Source of the DNA: DATLED01 sp963750255
GTDB lineage: Bacteria; Actinomycetota; Acidimicrobiia; Acidimicrobiales; CADCTF01
Direction: 5' to 3'
NCBI GenBank assembly: GCA_963750255.1
Contig: CAVVPZ010000005.1
Span: 62,001 to 126,000, forward strand
DNA: 64,000 bases
Shown here: positions 46,442 to 54,644 of the stretch, piece by piece
Position numbering within the stretch: position 1 is the first letter of the stretch
Layout of the letters: each line of letters begins with the position of its first letter
The notes under the pieces: generated by a model
Seen by the model: only the letters and a program-made list of their open reading frames with translations
Database searches by the model: none
What the model was told of the DNA's origin: nothing
Position numbers and translations under genes: made by a program

Positions 46442-48397
46442 TCAGGCGCGCTGATCGGGCGGCCGGGCCTCGGCGGTGAGCCGAGCGACGAAGTCGTCGA
46501 CGGTGACGCCGCGTTCGGGCCGGTCGCTCCCCCGCTCGTTGACCCCCACGGTTCCGTTGGCCACGTCGTCGTCGCCCACCACCAGGATGTAGGGGATCTT
46601 CTCGAGTTTGGCCTTGCGAATACGCCCGCCGAGGGGCTCGTCGGCCTCGATGGTGTCGGCCCGGAACCCGCTCAGCCGCAACCGAGCCACCAACGCGGCG
46701 GCGTGGTCGTCGTGGTCGTTGCGGACACCGAGCACGCGCACTTGCACCGGGGCCAACCACGCCGGGAAGGCACCGGCGTAGTGCTCGGTCAACACGCCGA
46801 AGAACCGCTCGACCGAACCGAACAGGGCTCGATGGATCATGATCGGCTCTTGCCGGGTACCGTCGGAGGCGTTGAACTCGATCCCGAATCGCTTCGGTGT
46901 CTGGAAGTCCAACTGGATCGTCGACATCTGCCAGGTCCGTCCGATCGCGTCGCGGGCCTGAACGGAAATCTTCGGCCCGTAGAACGCTCCGCCACCTTCG
47001 TCGAGCACGAGGTCGAGGTCCATGCCCGAAGCCGCCGCTCGAAGCGTCTCCGTCGCCTCGTCCCACTCCTCGTCGGTGCCGGCCGCCTTGCCCTCGGGCT
47101 TGGTCGACAACTCGAGGTAGAAGTCCTCGAGGCCGTAGTCGCGAAGCAGACCGAGCACGAAGACGAGCAACGACTCGAGCTCCTCGCGCATCTGACCGCG
47201 CGTGCAATAGATGTGGGCGTCGTCCTGGGTCATGCCCCGCACCCGCGTCAGTCCGTGCACGACGCCCGACTTCTCGAAGCGGTAGACGCTGCCGAACTCG
47301 AAGAGGCGAAGGGGCAGCTCACGGTACGAGCGCCCGCGCGACCGGAAGATCAGCGTGTGCATCGGACAGTTCATGGGCTTGGCGTAATAGGTCGCGCCTT
47401 CCATCTCCATCGGCGGGTACATGCCGTCGGCGAACCACTCGAGGTGGCCCGACGTCTCGAACAACGTGCCCTTGGAGATGTGGGGGGTGTTGACGAACTC
47501 GTAGCCCGCAGCCTCGTGACGGCGGCGGCTGTAGTCCTCCATGATGCGACGGATGGTGCCGCCCTTGGGGTGGAACACAGGCAGCCCGCTGCCGATCTCG
47601 GGGGGAAAGCTGAACAGGTCGAGTTCGGCGCCGAGCTTGCGGTGGTCACGTTTCTCGGCCTCCTCCAACATCACGAGGTGCGCCTTGAGTGCCTTGTCGT
47701 TCTCCCACGCCGTGCCGTAGATGCGCTGGAGCTGTTGGTTTTTCTCGTCGCCGCGCCAGTAGGCGGCGGCGACCTTCATCAACTTGAAGCTGCCGAGCCG
47801 AGCGGTCGACGGCACGTGGGGGCCCCGGCACAAGTCGATGAAGGAGTCGGTGTTGCGATAGGCGCTGACCTGCCCGCCCTCGGCACCCTCGGCCGCGTCG
47901 ACGCCCTGGATGATCTCGACCTTGTAGGGCTGGTCGCCGAACACCTCGAGACCCTGCTGCTGGTCGAATTCCTCTCGTTCGAACGGTTGTCCCTCGGCCA
48001 CGATCTCGCGCATGCGCGCTTCGATCCGCTCGAGGTCGTCTTCGGCGAACGTCGCGCCGCCGGGCAAATCGAAGTCGTAGTAAAAACCGTCGTCGATAGG
48101 CGGCCCGATGGCGAACTTGGCGCCCGGCCACAGTTGTGTCACCGCCTGCGCCAGCACGTGCGCCGTCGAGTGCCGCAGGACGTGGCGCCCAGCGGGCGTG
48201 TCCTCGGTGATGATCGCGACCTCGTCACCGTCGGCGAGGGGCACACCGAGATCGACCTCGCGCCCGTTGACGCGAGCCGCAACGGCGGCTTTGGCCAGTC
48301 GGGCGCCGATCGATGCCGCCAGATCTCCGGTAGTGCCGCCGGCCTGCAGTTCTCGTTGGGAACCGTCGGGCAAGCGGATGGAGATCACGTCGGACAT
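46442..48397 (-). CDS. thrS: Threonine--tRNA ligase
   Basis: 651-residue class II synthetase. It has an N-terminal TGS domain (SIRLPDGSQRELQAGGTTGDL), the second editing domain with HSTAHVLAQAV and YYDFDLPGGATF, and a catalytic core with FYLELSTKPE. The zinc-binding residues lie in MNCPMHTLIF, with motif 2 RLFEFGSVYRFEKSGVVHGL and motif 3 MIHRALFGSVERFFGVL. The C-terminal anticodon domain includes PVQVRVLGV. Length is normal. It is followed by the HIT gene with a one-base gap. Confidence 0.96.
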   Translation of the reverse strand: MSDVISIRLPDGSQRELQAGGTTGDLAASIGARLAKAAVAARVNGREVDLGVPLADGDEVAIITEDTPAGRHVLRHSTAHVLAQAVTQLWPGAKFAIGPPIDDGFYYDFDLPGGATFAEDDLERIEARMREIVAEGQPFEREEFDQQQGLEVFGDQPYKVEIIQGVDAAEGAEGGQVSAYRNTDSFIDLCRGPHVPSTARLGSFKLMKVAAAYWRGDEKNQQLQRIYGTAWENDKALKAHLVMLEEAEKRDHRKLGAELDLFSFPPEIGSGLPVFHPKGGTIRRIMEDYSRRRHEAAGYEFVNTPHISKGTLFETSGHLEWFADGMYPPMEMEGATYYAKPMNCPMHTLIFRSRGRSYRELPLRLFEFGSVYRFEKSGVVHGLTRVRGMTQDDAHIYCTRGQMREELESLLVFVLGLLRDYGLEDFYLELSTKPEGKAAGTDEEWDEATETLRAAASGMDLDLVLDEGGGAFYGPKISVQARDAIGRTWQMSTIQLDFQTPKRFGIEFNASDGTRQEPIMIHRALFGSVERFFGVLTEHYAGAFPAWLAPVQVRVLGVRNDHDDHAAALVARLRLSGFRADTIEADEPLGGRIRKAKLEKIPYILVVGDDDVANGTVGVNERGSDRPERGVTVDDFVARLTAEARPPDQRA

Positions 48398-48441
48398 GCG
48401 GGCAGGCTACCGGCGGCCAGCCCGCGCTCCGGGACGGATTT

Positions 48442-49680
48442 TCACCGTCCCGCCCACCGCCGGCGGAGGTCGTCGAGCCCGTAGCCGGCGCTTCGCCGCA
48501 GCGCAGCATCCACTTGGTGGTCGAGGTCCCCCGGGGCGACCCGCACCGATCCCAACTCCCGAAAGAACGCCGTCGGTGCGCCCACTCCCGACCGGGCCGA
48601 CAACACCGAGATGGCTGATCGACTCTCGCGGTAGGCGAGAAGGATCGAGGTCTGGCTTCCGGTGGTGAACTCGAAATCGCGGGGCAAGACGCCATCGGAC
48701 GAGGTGGGCCGGCGCTCGTTCGTCGCCCGGCCGGTGGCGACCCAGTCGGCCACCCCTTCGTGTACCCACGACGCCACGAAGGGCCCAGCCAACGGCGCTC
48801 CGGCGGCATGGGCGAGTTCGTGGACAAGGGTCTCGACCTGGGCTGCCCGGCCGTAGCGGCCCAAGTTCTCGTCCTGGACGTAGATGCGGGGCGCGGTCGT
48901 CACCCACCCGTCGTCGCGAACGGAGCCGTAGCTGACGAAGGCGAGGAACTTGTCGAGGTCGATCGTCGACTGGAGCAGCCGTTCGAGCTCGGCGGTGCCG
49001 CTGGGAAGGATCAGGGGGATCCGCTTCGACCACGGCTGGTCCCACCGCTGATCGAGGGTGGTGATTGCTTCCTCGGCGATGCCCGACAACGCCTCGGCCC
49101 GAGCCCGCTGGTCGGGGTGGAAGATGGTGAGTAGGTGTTCGGTGGCCAGGGTCGCGATCGGCGCCTCGTCCCAGAGTCCGCGTGCGGTGTCGAGTCCGAC
49201 GGCGGCGAGGTCGGTGTCGCCGGCGACGTACCAGCGCCCCTCGCGGCGCGCGAACGTGAGCCACAGGCTGTCGACGGCATCGACGTCGTCGTAGCCCCGC
49301 AGTCGCATCCGCTGGCGGGTCTCCGGCAGTTGGATCGACGCGCCGCCGTAGCGGGCGGCGATGGCGGCAGTGGCGAGGTCGCCGGTGTCGTCGGTGCGGG
49401 CCTCGAGGCTGTAGCGCTCGAGCGGCAGCGAACGCAGCCCCATGAACAATCGCCGCTGTGCGGCCACGAATGTGGGGTCAGCAGCCGGGTCGACCGTGGC
49501 CATCCACGCCCCCTCGTCGCCCGATGCCACCGCCGCCACCCGGGCGTCGAGCACCGCTTGGACCGCGGGCATCCCATCCCCCTCGTTTTGGGCAGCGTCA
49601 GAGCGGGATTGCGCTCTGACGCTGCCCGAAACGGTGAGGAGGAGGGCGAGGGTTAGGGCGAGAGCCGCTCGCGGTGCCAT
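48442..49680 (-). CDS. Secreted gluzincin-type metallopeptidase
   Basis: 412 residues. A signal peptide (PRAALALTLALLLTVSGSVRAQ) leads into a domain of about 150 residues with VDPAADPTFVAAQRRLF, perhaps an NTF2-like module. The peptidase part follows with VETLVHELAHAAG and a downstream WVHEGVADWVATG, i.e. HExxH plus a third ligand Glu about 20 residues on, the gluzincin arrangement seen in M1-like peptidases. The ATG at 49680 lies inside the 3' end of pdxH. The C-terminal region is helical and ends GYGLDDLRRRWAGR. Substrate unknown. Confidence 0.78.
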   Translation of the reverse strand: MAPRAALALTLALLLTVSGSVRAQSRSDAAQNEGDGMPAVQAVLDARVAAVASGDEGAWMATVDPAADPTFVAAQRRLFMGLRSLPLERYSLEARTDDTGDLATAAIAARYGGASIQLPETRQRMRLRGYDDVDAVDSLWLTFARREGRWYVAGDTDLAAVGLDTARGLWDEAPIATLATEHLLTIFHPDQRARAEALSGIAEEAITTLDQRWDQPWSKRIPLILPSGTAELERLLQSTIDLDKFLAFVSYGSVRDDGWVTTAPRIYVQDENLGRYGRAAQVETLVHELAHAAGAPLAGPFVASWVHEGVADWVATGRATNERRPTSSDGVLPRDFEFTTGSQTSILLAYRESRSAISVLSARSGVGAPTAFFRELGSVRVAPGDLDHQVDAALRRSAGYGLDDLRRRWAGR

Positions 49681-50231
49681 CCGTCCCCGTCGTGGTGATA
49701 TCGGATGCGGTCGTGGAGTCGGTCGTCTCGGTGATGCCAGAACTCGATCCATGCCGGGACGACGCGGTAGCCGCCCCAGTACGGCGGACGGGGCACCGTT
49801 GTCGACTCGGGATAGCGCGCCTCCACGGCAGCCAACCTCGCCTCGAGCGTGCCGCGGCCGTCGATCGGTCTGGACTGCTCCGAGGCCCATGCACCCAGTC
49901 GCGATCCACGGGGCCGGGAGTCCCAGTACTCGTCGGACTCGGCGACTGAAACCTCCTCGACCGTTCCGTGCACGCGCACCGACCGGGGATCCCAGTAGTA
50001 GACGAGGGTGGCTCGGGGATTGGACGCCAACTCGTGCCCCTTGGCGCTCTCTCGATTGGTGAAGAACACGAACCCGCTGTCGGCCGCCCCTTTGACCAGG
50101 ACCATCCGGGCGTTGGGGACGCCATCGGCCGACGACGTGGCCAGACAAACGGCGTCGTCGCGTGGCGACATCTCGGCCTTCCACCCGCAGAAGGCGACGA
50201 TCGGATCGGGGTCGAGATCAGCCAGGTCCAC
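49653..50231 (-). CDS. pdxH: Pyridoxamine 5'-phosphate oxidase
   Basis: 192-residue FMN enzyme that oxidises PNP/PMP to PLP. Key segments are PNARMVLVKGAADSGFVFFTN (FMN binding), SAKGHELASNPRATLVYYW, RVHGTVEEVS, YWDSRPRGSRLGAWAS and PPYWGGYRVVPAWIEFW near the C-terminus. It complements the PdxST de novo route found at 23-24.7 kb. The GTG start lies four bases after mshC, and the 3' end overlaps the metallopeptidase start. Confidence 0.93.
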   Translation of the reverse strand: MDLADLDPDPIVAFCGWKAEMSPRDDAVCLATSSADGVPNARMVLVKGAADSGFVFFTNRESAKGHELASNPRATLVYYWDPRSVRVHGTVEEVSVAESDEYWDSRPRGSRLGAWASEQSRPIDGRGTLEARLAAVEARYPESTTVPRPPYWGGYRVVPAWIEFWHHRDDRLHDRIRYHHDGDGWHRERLSP

Positions 50232-50234
50232 GCG

Positions 50235-51371
50235 CTAGAGGGCGACGCCGAGGAGTGCGGCGGCGGCCACCACCGCTTGGCCGGCGGCGGCAGCCTCGTC
50301 GATGAAGCCAAGGGCGCTGGCCGTGTCGAGATCGTCGTCGATGGCGTCGCGGACGCGGTTCAGCAGGCCGTCGTCAGCCACCGTGGCCGTCTCGGCCGCC
50401 TCCCGCCAACGTTCGAGTCGGTCGGCGGCGACCGGCATCAGCCCGTCGTGCCACTCCCACCCCGAGCGGTAGTGGTGGGCGAGCACGGCGAGGCGGATCG
50501 CAGGTGCGGCCCAGTCCTTGAGCAGGTCGCTCACGAAGACGAGGTTGCCCAGCGACTTCGACATCTTCGTGCCGTCGTAGGAGACGAGCGGCGCGTGGAG
50601 CCAGTGGCGGACGAAGGGCTCGCCGGTGGCCGCTTGGGATTGGGCCATCTCGCACTCGTGGTGCGGGTAGATCAGATCGGTCGCGCCACCGTGGAGATCG
50701 ATGGTCGAAACCCCCAACTCTCGGAGGGCGAGCGCCGAGCACTCGATGTGCCAGCCGGGTCGGCCGCGACCCCACAGCGACTCCCATGCCGGCTCGTCTT
50801 CGGCCGAGGGCTGCCAGAGCACGAAGTCGAGCGGGTCTCGCTTGTTGGGGTCGTCGGGGTTGCCGCCGTTCTCTGCGGCCAGGGCGAGCATCGTGGCGCG
50901 GTCGAAATGGGAGAGCGCACCGAAGTCGGGTGCGCTGCTCACGTCGAAGTAGACCGAATCACCCGACTGGTAGGCGTGTCCCGACTCGAGGACCATCCCG
51001 ATGAACCCGAGGATGTCGGGGATGGCCGAGGTTGCGCGGGGCTCGCTGTAGGCGGGCAGGAGGTCGAGCGCTTCCATGCACGAATCGAAGCGGGCCATCT
51101 CTTCGGCGGCCAAGTCGAAGTAGAAGACGCCGAGCTGGCGCGCCTTTTCGAACAGCGGGTCGTCGATGTCGGTGACGTTGCGGACACACCGCGTCTCGTG
51201 GCCGAGGTCGCGGAGTCGTCGTTGAAGCACGTCGTAGAGCAGATAGGTCGCCGCATGTCCGAGGTGGGCGGCGTCGTAGGGCGTGATGCCGCACGTGTAC
51301 ATCGTGACGACCTCGCCGGGCTCGAAGGCCACGACCTCGCGGCGGGCCGTGCAATAGAGCCGCATGCTCAC
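50235..51371 (-). CDS. mshC: Cysteine:glucosaminyl-inositol ligase (mycothiol synthesis)
   Basis: Joins cysteine to GlcN-inositol in mycothiol synthesis; an evolutionary relative of cysteinyl-tRNA synthetase. The 378 residues contain YTCGITPYDAAHLGHA (zinc cysteine and HIGH-like motif), RNVTDIDDPLFEKA, GWHIECSALALRELG, YPHHECE and KMSKSLGN. The chain is much shorter than CysRS, lacks its anticodon-binding end, and the TPYDAAHLGHA wording matches MshC rather than CysS. The GTG start overlaps npdG (GTGA). Mycothiol is an actinobacterial marker. Confidence 0.9.
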   Translation of the reverse strand: MSMRLYCTARREVVAFEPGEVVTMYTCGITPYDAAHLGHAATYLLYDVLQRRLRDLGHETRCVRNVTDIDDPLFEKARQLGVFYFDLAAEEMARFDSCMEALDLLPAYSEPRATSAIPDILGFIGMVLESGHAYQSGDSVYFDVSSAPDFGALSHFDRATMLALAAENGGNPDDPNKRDPLDFVLWQPSAEDEPAWESLWGRGRPGWHIECSALALRELGVSTIDLHGGATDLIYPHHECEMAQSQAATGEPFVRHWLHAPLVSYDGTKMSKSLGNLVFVSDLLKDWAAPAIRLAVLAHHYRSGWEWHDGLMPVAADRLERWREAAETATVADDGLLNRVRDAIDDDLDTASALGFIDEAAAAGQAVVAAAALLGVAL

Positions 51372-52027
51372 GGAAGGGCGATCCCCGTGAGCTTGATCGC
51401 CGCCCGCGTCTTGTAGCGAACGTTGAGTTGCAGCAGCACCGCCGTGATCGACTCGATCGGCGCGGCGTTGGAGAGCGAGCCGGCGTTGAGCGGCCGGAGA
51501 TCAGGGATCAAGGCCACGAGCTCGGCCGTGGCGTCGAACGCGTAGCGATGGTCGCTGCACACGAGCACGTCGGCCTCGATCGGCTTGTTGAGGTCAGCGA
51601 GAGCTTTGGCCGGCAGGTGTTGGAAGGCGGCGGAGACGAGCGCACCAGGGGCCGCGGCCTGCACGTGGGCCGCCACCGATCCACGAGGCGGAATGAGAGG
51701 CTCGAACTCGGCGCCGACCTTCTCGAGTGCATTGGCCATCGAGATCACGACCTTGCCGGTGATGCGTCCGCTGACCGACGCCACCGTGACGGCAGCAGCG
51801 TTCCACGGCGTCGCCACGATCACGAGTTCGGCCGACGCCGCCCGCATGTTGTCGCCCGCTTCGAGGGCCAGCGACTTCTCTGGCCACTTCTTGCACAACT
51901 CCTCGCAGACCTCCTGGGCCCGCTCCTTGGTGCGCGAGCCGATGACGACTTCGAGACCTGCGTCGGCCAGGCGGGCAGCGAGTCCGCTGCCGGCGGGACC
52001 GGTTCCTCCGAGGATGCCTACGTTCAC
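51368..52027 (-). CDS. npdG: F420-dependent NADP reductase
   Basis: 219 residues with an N-terminal Rossmann motif MNVGILGGTGPAGSGLAARLADAG and GSRTKERA, where the Ser-Arg-Thr wording selects NADP(H). ELVIVATPWNAA, VISMANALE and the C-terminal NAAPIESITAVLLQLN are typical of the NpdG/Fno family, which exchanges hydride between F420 and NADP. It links the organism to F420 metabolism. The ATG overlaps the next upstream gene by four bases. Confidence 0.92.
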   Translation of the reverse strand: MNVGILGGTGPAGSGLAARLADAGLEVVIGSRTKERAQEVCEELCKKWPEKSLALEAGDNMRAASAELVIVATPWNAAAVTVASVSGRITGKVVISMANALEKVGAEFEPLIPPRGSVAAHVQAAAPGALVSAAFQHLPAKALADLNKPIEADVLVCSDHRYAFDATAELVALIPDLRPLNAGSLSNAAPIESITAVLLQLNVRYKTRAAIKLTGIALP

Positions 52028-52795
52028 GGACCAGAGACTCGCACGGTGGCAAGGTCTCGCACCACTGCGTCGCCGAGGGAACGGGTCGCCCGTCGGTTGA
52101 CCTCGGCCCCCGCCACCGCGCCGGCGAGGAGCGGTGCCAAGCTCGAGAGGTTGCGACCGAGGCGCGCCATCAGTCTGCGTCGCACCAGTCGGACCACCTC
52201 GTTGCGGGTGCCGCGGCCGAGCGCGTCGGCGACGCCGCCGGCCTTGGCCAATGTCGCCGGGGTCACCCCCCGGCGCTCGGCCCAGGCCCGGACGAGGGCC
52301 ATGGTCCGGTCGGCGGGAGTTCCTTCGACCGGTCGCCCGTAGACCTCGTGCAGTTCACCGACGAGCTTCAACTCGATGACGGCGACGGCGATCGTTTCGA
52401 CAACCAACTCGAAGGGCATGGCGATCCACGCCGGCGGGGCAAACTGCTCGGCGCTGAGCACCGCCCCCGATACACCCCCGATGGTGGCCGAGGCCCGGGT
52501 CGCCTTCGAGATCAGCTCCGTCGCCAAGGCCGCACCGGCTCAGACCTCCGTGCGCGGCCGACAGGGTGGCCGCGTCTCTGATCGGGATGCGGGGGGCGAG
52601 GTCGACCAGCGTCGTGGCCAACCATTGGCCGGTCGCCACCGCCCGGGCTCCGGCCGCCTTGGCCGACGATGCCAGGGCCGACGCCATGCGCGTCAGCGTG
52701 CTGGCGTGCATCGTGCCGCCGGCCAGCTCGGCGATCTCCTCGTCGGAGACGATGTGGAGCCCCTCGGGGGGCGGGTCGGACGGGTGACCGCTCAT
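52024..52795 (-). CDS. Hypothetical protein, EcsC-like pattern, frameshifted
   Basis: The 5' frame (from ATG 52795) reads IVSDEEIAELAGGTMHASTLTRMASALASSA and VDLAPRIPIRDAATL. Near 52,530 it passes into another frame with ATELISKATRASATIGGVSGAVLSAEQF, PAWIAMPFELVVETIAVAVIELKLVGELHEVYG and a C-terminal SLGDAVVRDLATV. The glycine/alanine-rich amphipathic helices and ELKLVGELHEVYG recall EcsC-family proteins, but I am not certain. The stop overlaps npdG and the start overlaps the thioredoxin-like gene. About 256 residues in total. Confidence 0.65.
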
Positions 52796-53356
52796 GGCGC
52801 CATCCTTTCGAGGGCGGCGACCAGACCGGCCTCACCGAGTTCTCCGAACGATCGCTCGACCGAACCGTCGGCGGCGATGAACACCCACGTGGGCTGCCCG
52901 AAGACGCCGAGGCTCGAACGAAGGCCGCCGTCTTCATCAGCGGCGTGCGGGAAGCCGCCGAGGTCGTACTTGTCCACGAATCCCTCGAGCGCCGAGGCCC
53001 GATCGCGGCTACCCATGCCCACGAATTGCACGCTGCCTTCGTAGCGTCGCGCCACCTGCCGCGACCACCGGGGCTTCCCGGTTGCAGCTGCTTCACCACG
53101 GCGACCAGAACCACAGGAGGGTCGGTCGTCCCTGGTACTGGGCGGCGTCGACCTGTCCCCCGCCGATGGCCGGTGCCGTGAACGAGAGAAACGCCGCGCC
53201 CGCCGTGTCGGACCCTTCGAGGGCCTCGGGCGTCTCGACCGGTGTCGAATCTGCCCCCGACAACGGAGCGGTCGGCGTCACGACGGGGTCGGTGGCGCAG
53301 GCGCCGGCCGACAAGAGCATGGCGCCCACGGCGGAGTACAACAGCCGGGCACCCAT
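52792..53356 (-). CDS. Thioredoxin-like lipoprotein with in-frame TGA at the first active-site position
   Basis: Signal peptide with lipobox (MLLSAGACATD), a linker, and a TlpA/thioredoxin-like domain: FTAPAIGGGQVDAAQYQGRPTLLWFWSPW, then TGA, then SSCNREAPVV. Family members read WCxxCRREAP here, so the TGA (53093-53095) replaces exactly the first cysteine of CxxC while the second is kept. Downstream, one extra G near 53,060 shifts the frame into VARRYEGSVQFVGMGSRDRAS and on to PTWVFIAADGSV, the cis-Pro region, with the stop at 52792. Either this is a selenocysteine UxxC redox protein or the TGA is a base-call error. The protein would act outside the membrane in thiol redox chemistry. Confidence 0.8.
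53067..53095 (-). promoter_or_regulatory. Candidate SECIS-like hairpin after the in-frame TGA
   Basis: On the minus strand the TGA (53095-53093) is followed after ten bases by ACCGGG-AAGC-CCCGGT, a six-base-pair stem with a four-base loop (53082-53067). Bacterial SECIS elements are small hairpins placed a similar distance after the UGA, usually with a G at the start of the loop. Here that holds only if the closing G-C pair is open. GC-rich coding DNA often makes such stems by chance. Confidence 0.35.
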
Positions 53357-53360
53357 GCGA

Positions 53361-53723
53361 TCAGGGTACCGGCGGTCGGGGGCCTTCGAGGTGTCGGGGA
53401 TTCGCGACCTCGAGCTTGGCCCGGACGGAGTCGGTCACCAACCGGCGGACATCGTCGGCCCGATCGTCGAGGTCGCCGGAGCGGATGGCGGCGGCCAACT
53501 CGGCCTCATCGGCTAGGCCCAAGGACGCGAGCGCTGCGTCATGAGCCGACGTCTGCTCGGCACCGAGGTCGAGCTCGCGCTCGACCATGCCGAGCACGTT
53601 GACGGCAACGCGGGCGTGGAATCGCACGCGTCCCTCGGTGGCGTTGAGGACGTCGTTCTCCAGAAATTCTCGGACGGCGGTGACGAGCTCGGCGGCCGTC
53701 GGCCGGTCGTGGAGGTCGCTCAC
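53361..53723 (-). CDS. DUF6285 domain protein
   Basis: 120 residues from a GTG at 53723 that overlaps the phosphotransferase stop (GTGA). The sequence SDLHDRPTAAELVTAVREFLENDV, RFHARVAVNVLGMVEREL and RLVTDSVRAKLEVANPRHL fits the small helical DUF6285 family. This family is regularly found directly after APH-type phosphotransferases linked to acyl-CoA metabolism. The coupling here repeats that arrangement. No catalytic residues are evident; it may be a partner subunit. Confidence 0.8.
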   Translation of the reverse strand: MSDLHDRPTAAELVTAVREFLENDVLNATEGRVRFHARVAVNVLGMVERELDLGAEQTSAHDAALASLGLADEAELAAAIRSGDLDDRADDVRRLVTDSVRAKLEVANPRHLEGPRPPVP

Positions 53724-54637
53724 GGGAGGGCCTCGAGCAGGTCCCACTCGACTTCACACACCCGCCGACCGAGCGCAGCGAGTTCGACCGATCGAACGGC
53801 TCCACTGATGTGCGCCCTCGATTGCAGGATGCACATGATCCCCCACTTCAGCGAGCCCATGACCTCCCACCAGGTCAGCCTGTCGCGGTCACGCTCGCCG
53901 TAGCCGCGCTCGAGTTCTTCGTAGGTGCCGAACCCACCGACTGGGCGGTCGACGCCGAAGCGCCACGACTTCACGCACAGCCAGCCGAGATCTTCGAACG
54001 GGTCGCCGACGTGACTCAGCTCCCAGTCGAGGACCGCCCGCAGTCCCTCGGGACCGACGATCAGATTGCCGTTGCGAAAGTCACCGTGGACGACCGACAC
54101 GAGATCGCCGGTAGGCCGGTGGTCTTCGAGCCATCGAAATGCGAGTTCGAACGCGGGGTGGGCGTCACCGAGTTGGTCGGCCAACTGCCGGTACCGCGCC
54201 AACTCGTCAACCCGTTCGAGGCCGGGAATGGCGGTGACATCCATGGTGTGGATCTGGGCCAACACCTCTCCGCATTGTTCGCCCAAGCGGCGGCGGGCGG
54301 CCGAGTACTCGGGCTCACGCAACAACCGTCGGGGAATGGTCTCGCCATCGACGTGGGCCATGACGAGGAACGCCGAGCCCAGAAGGTCGCGGTCGTCGCT
54401 GGCATCGACGAGGGCCGGGACCGGCACCCCGACACGCGCCGCTTCGGCCAAAAGCGCGGCCTCGCGCAACATCGAGGTGCGTCCACCGCCGGGAGGGTCA
54501 CGGCGAAGGATGAGGCGTTCGCCACCACTCGAGAACGACCACGTCTCGCGGGAGGCACCGCCGGAGAGGCGCTTCAGGTCGACGACGGGCGATCCCAATC
54601 GACCTGCGAGCGCGTCGGCCATGCTGGGCCCGTTCAC
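53720..54637 (-). CDS. APH/ACAD10-type phosphotransferase
   Basis: 305 residues from a GTG at 54637 (GAGG five bases upstream; an ATG at 54622 is an alternative). It has a kinase-like fold with LSGGASRETWSF, the ATP-binding strand ERLILRRDP, the catalytic loop VHGDFRNGNLIVG, and VLDWELSHVGDPFEDLGWLC (metal-binding Asp). The wording matches phosphotransferases related to the kinase half of ACAD10, thought to act on hydroxy-acyl-CoA, instead of antibiotic kinases. It is followed by its usual partner DUF6285 and preceded with an eight-base gap by an M23 peptidase gene. Confidence 0.85.
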   Translation of the reverse strand: MNGPSMADALAGRLGSPVVDLKRLSGGASRETWSFSSGGERLILRRDPPGGGRTSMLREAALLAEAARVGVPVPALVDASDDRDLLGSAFLVMAHVDGETIPRRLLREPEYSAARRRLGEQCGEVLAQIHTMDVTAIPGLERVDELARYRQLADQLGDAHPAFELAFRWLEDHRPTGDLVSVVHGDFRNGNLIVGPEGLRAVLDWELSHVGDPFEDLGWLCVKSWRFGVDRPVGGFGTYEELERGYGERDRDRLTWWEVMGSLKWGIMCILQSRAHISGAVRSVELAALGRRVCEVEWDLLEALP

Positions 54638-54644
54638 CGCTGCC

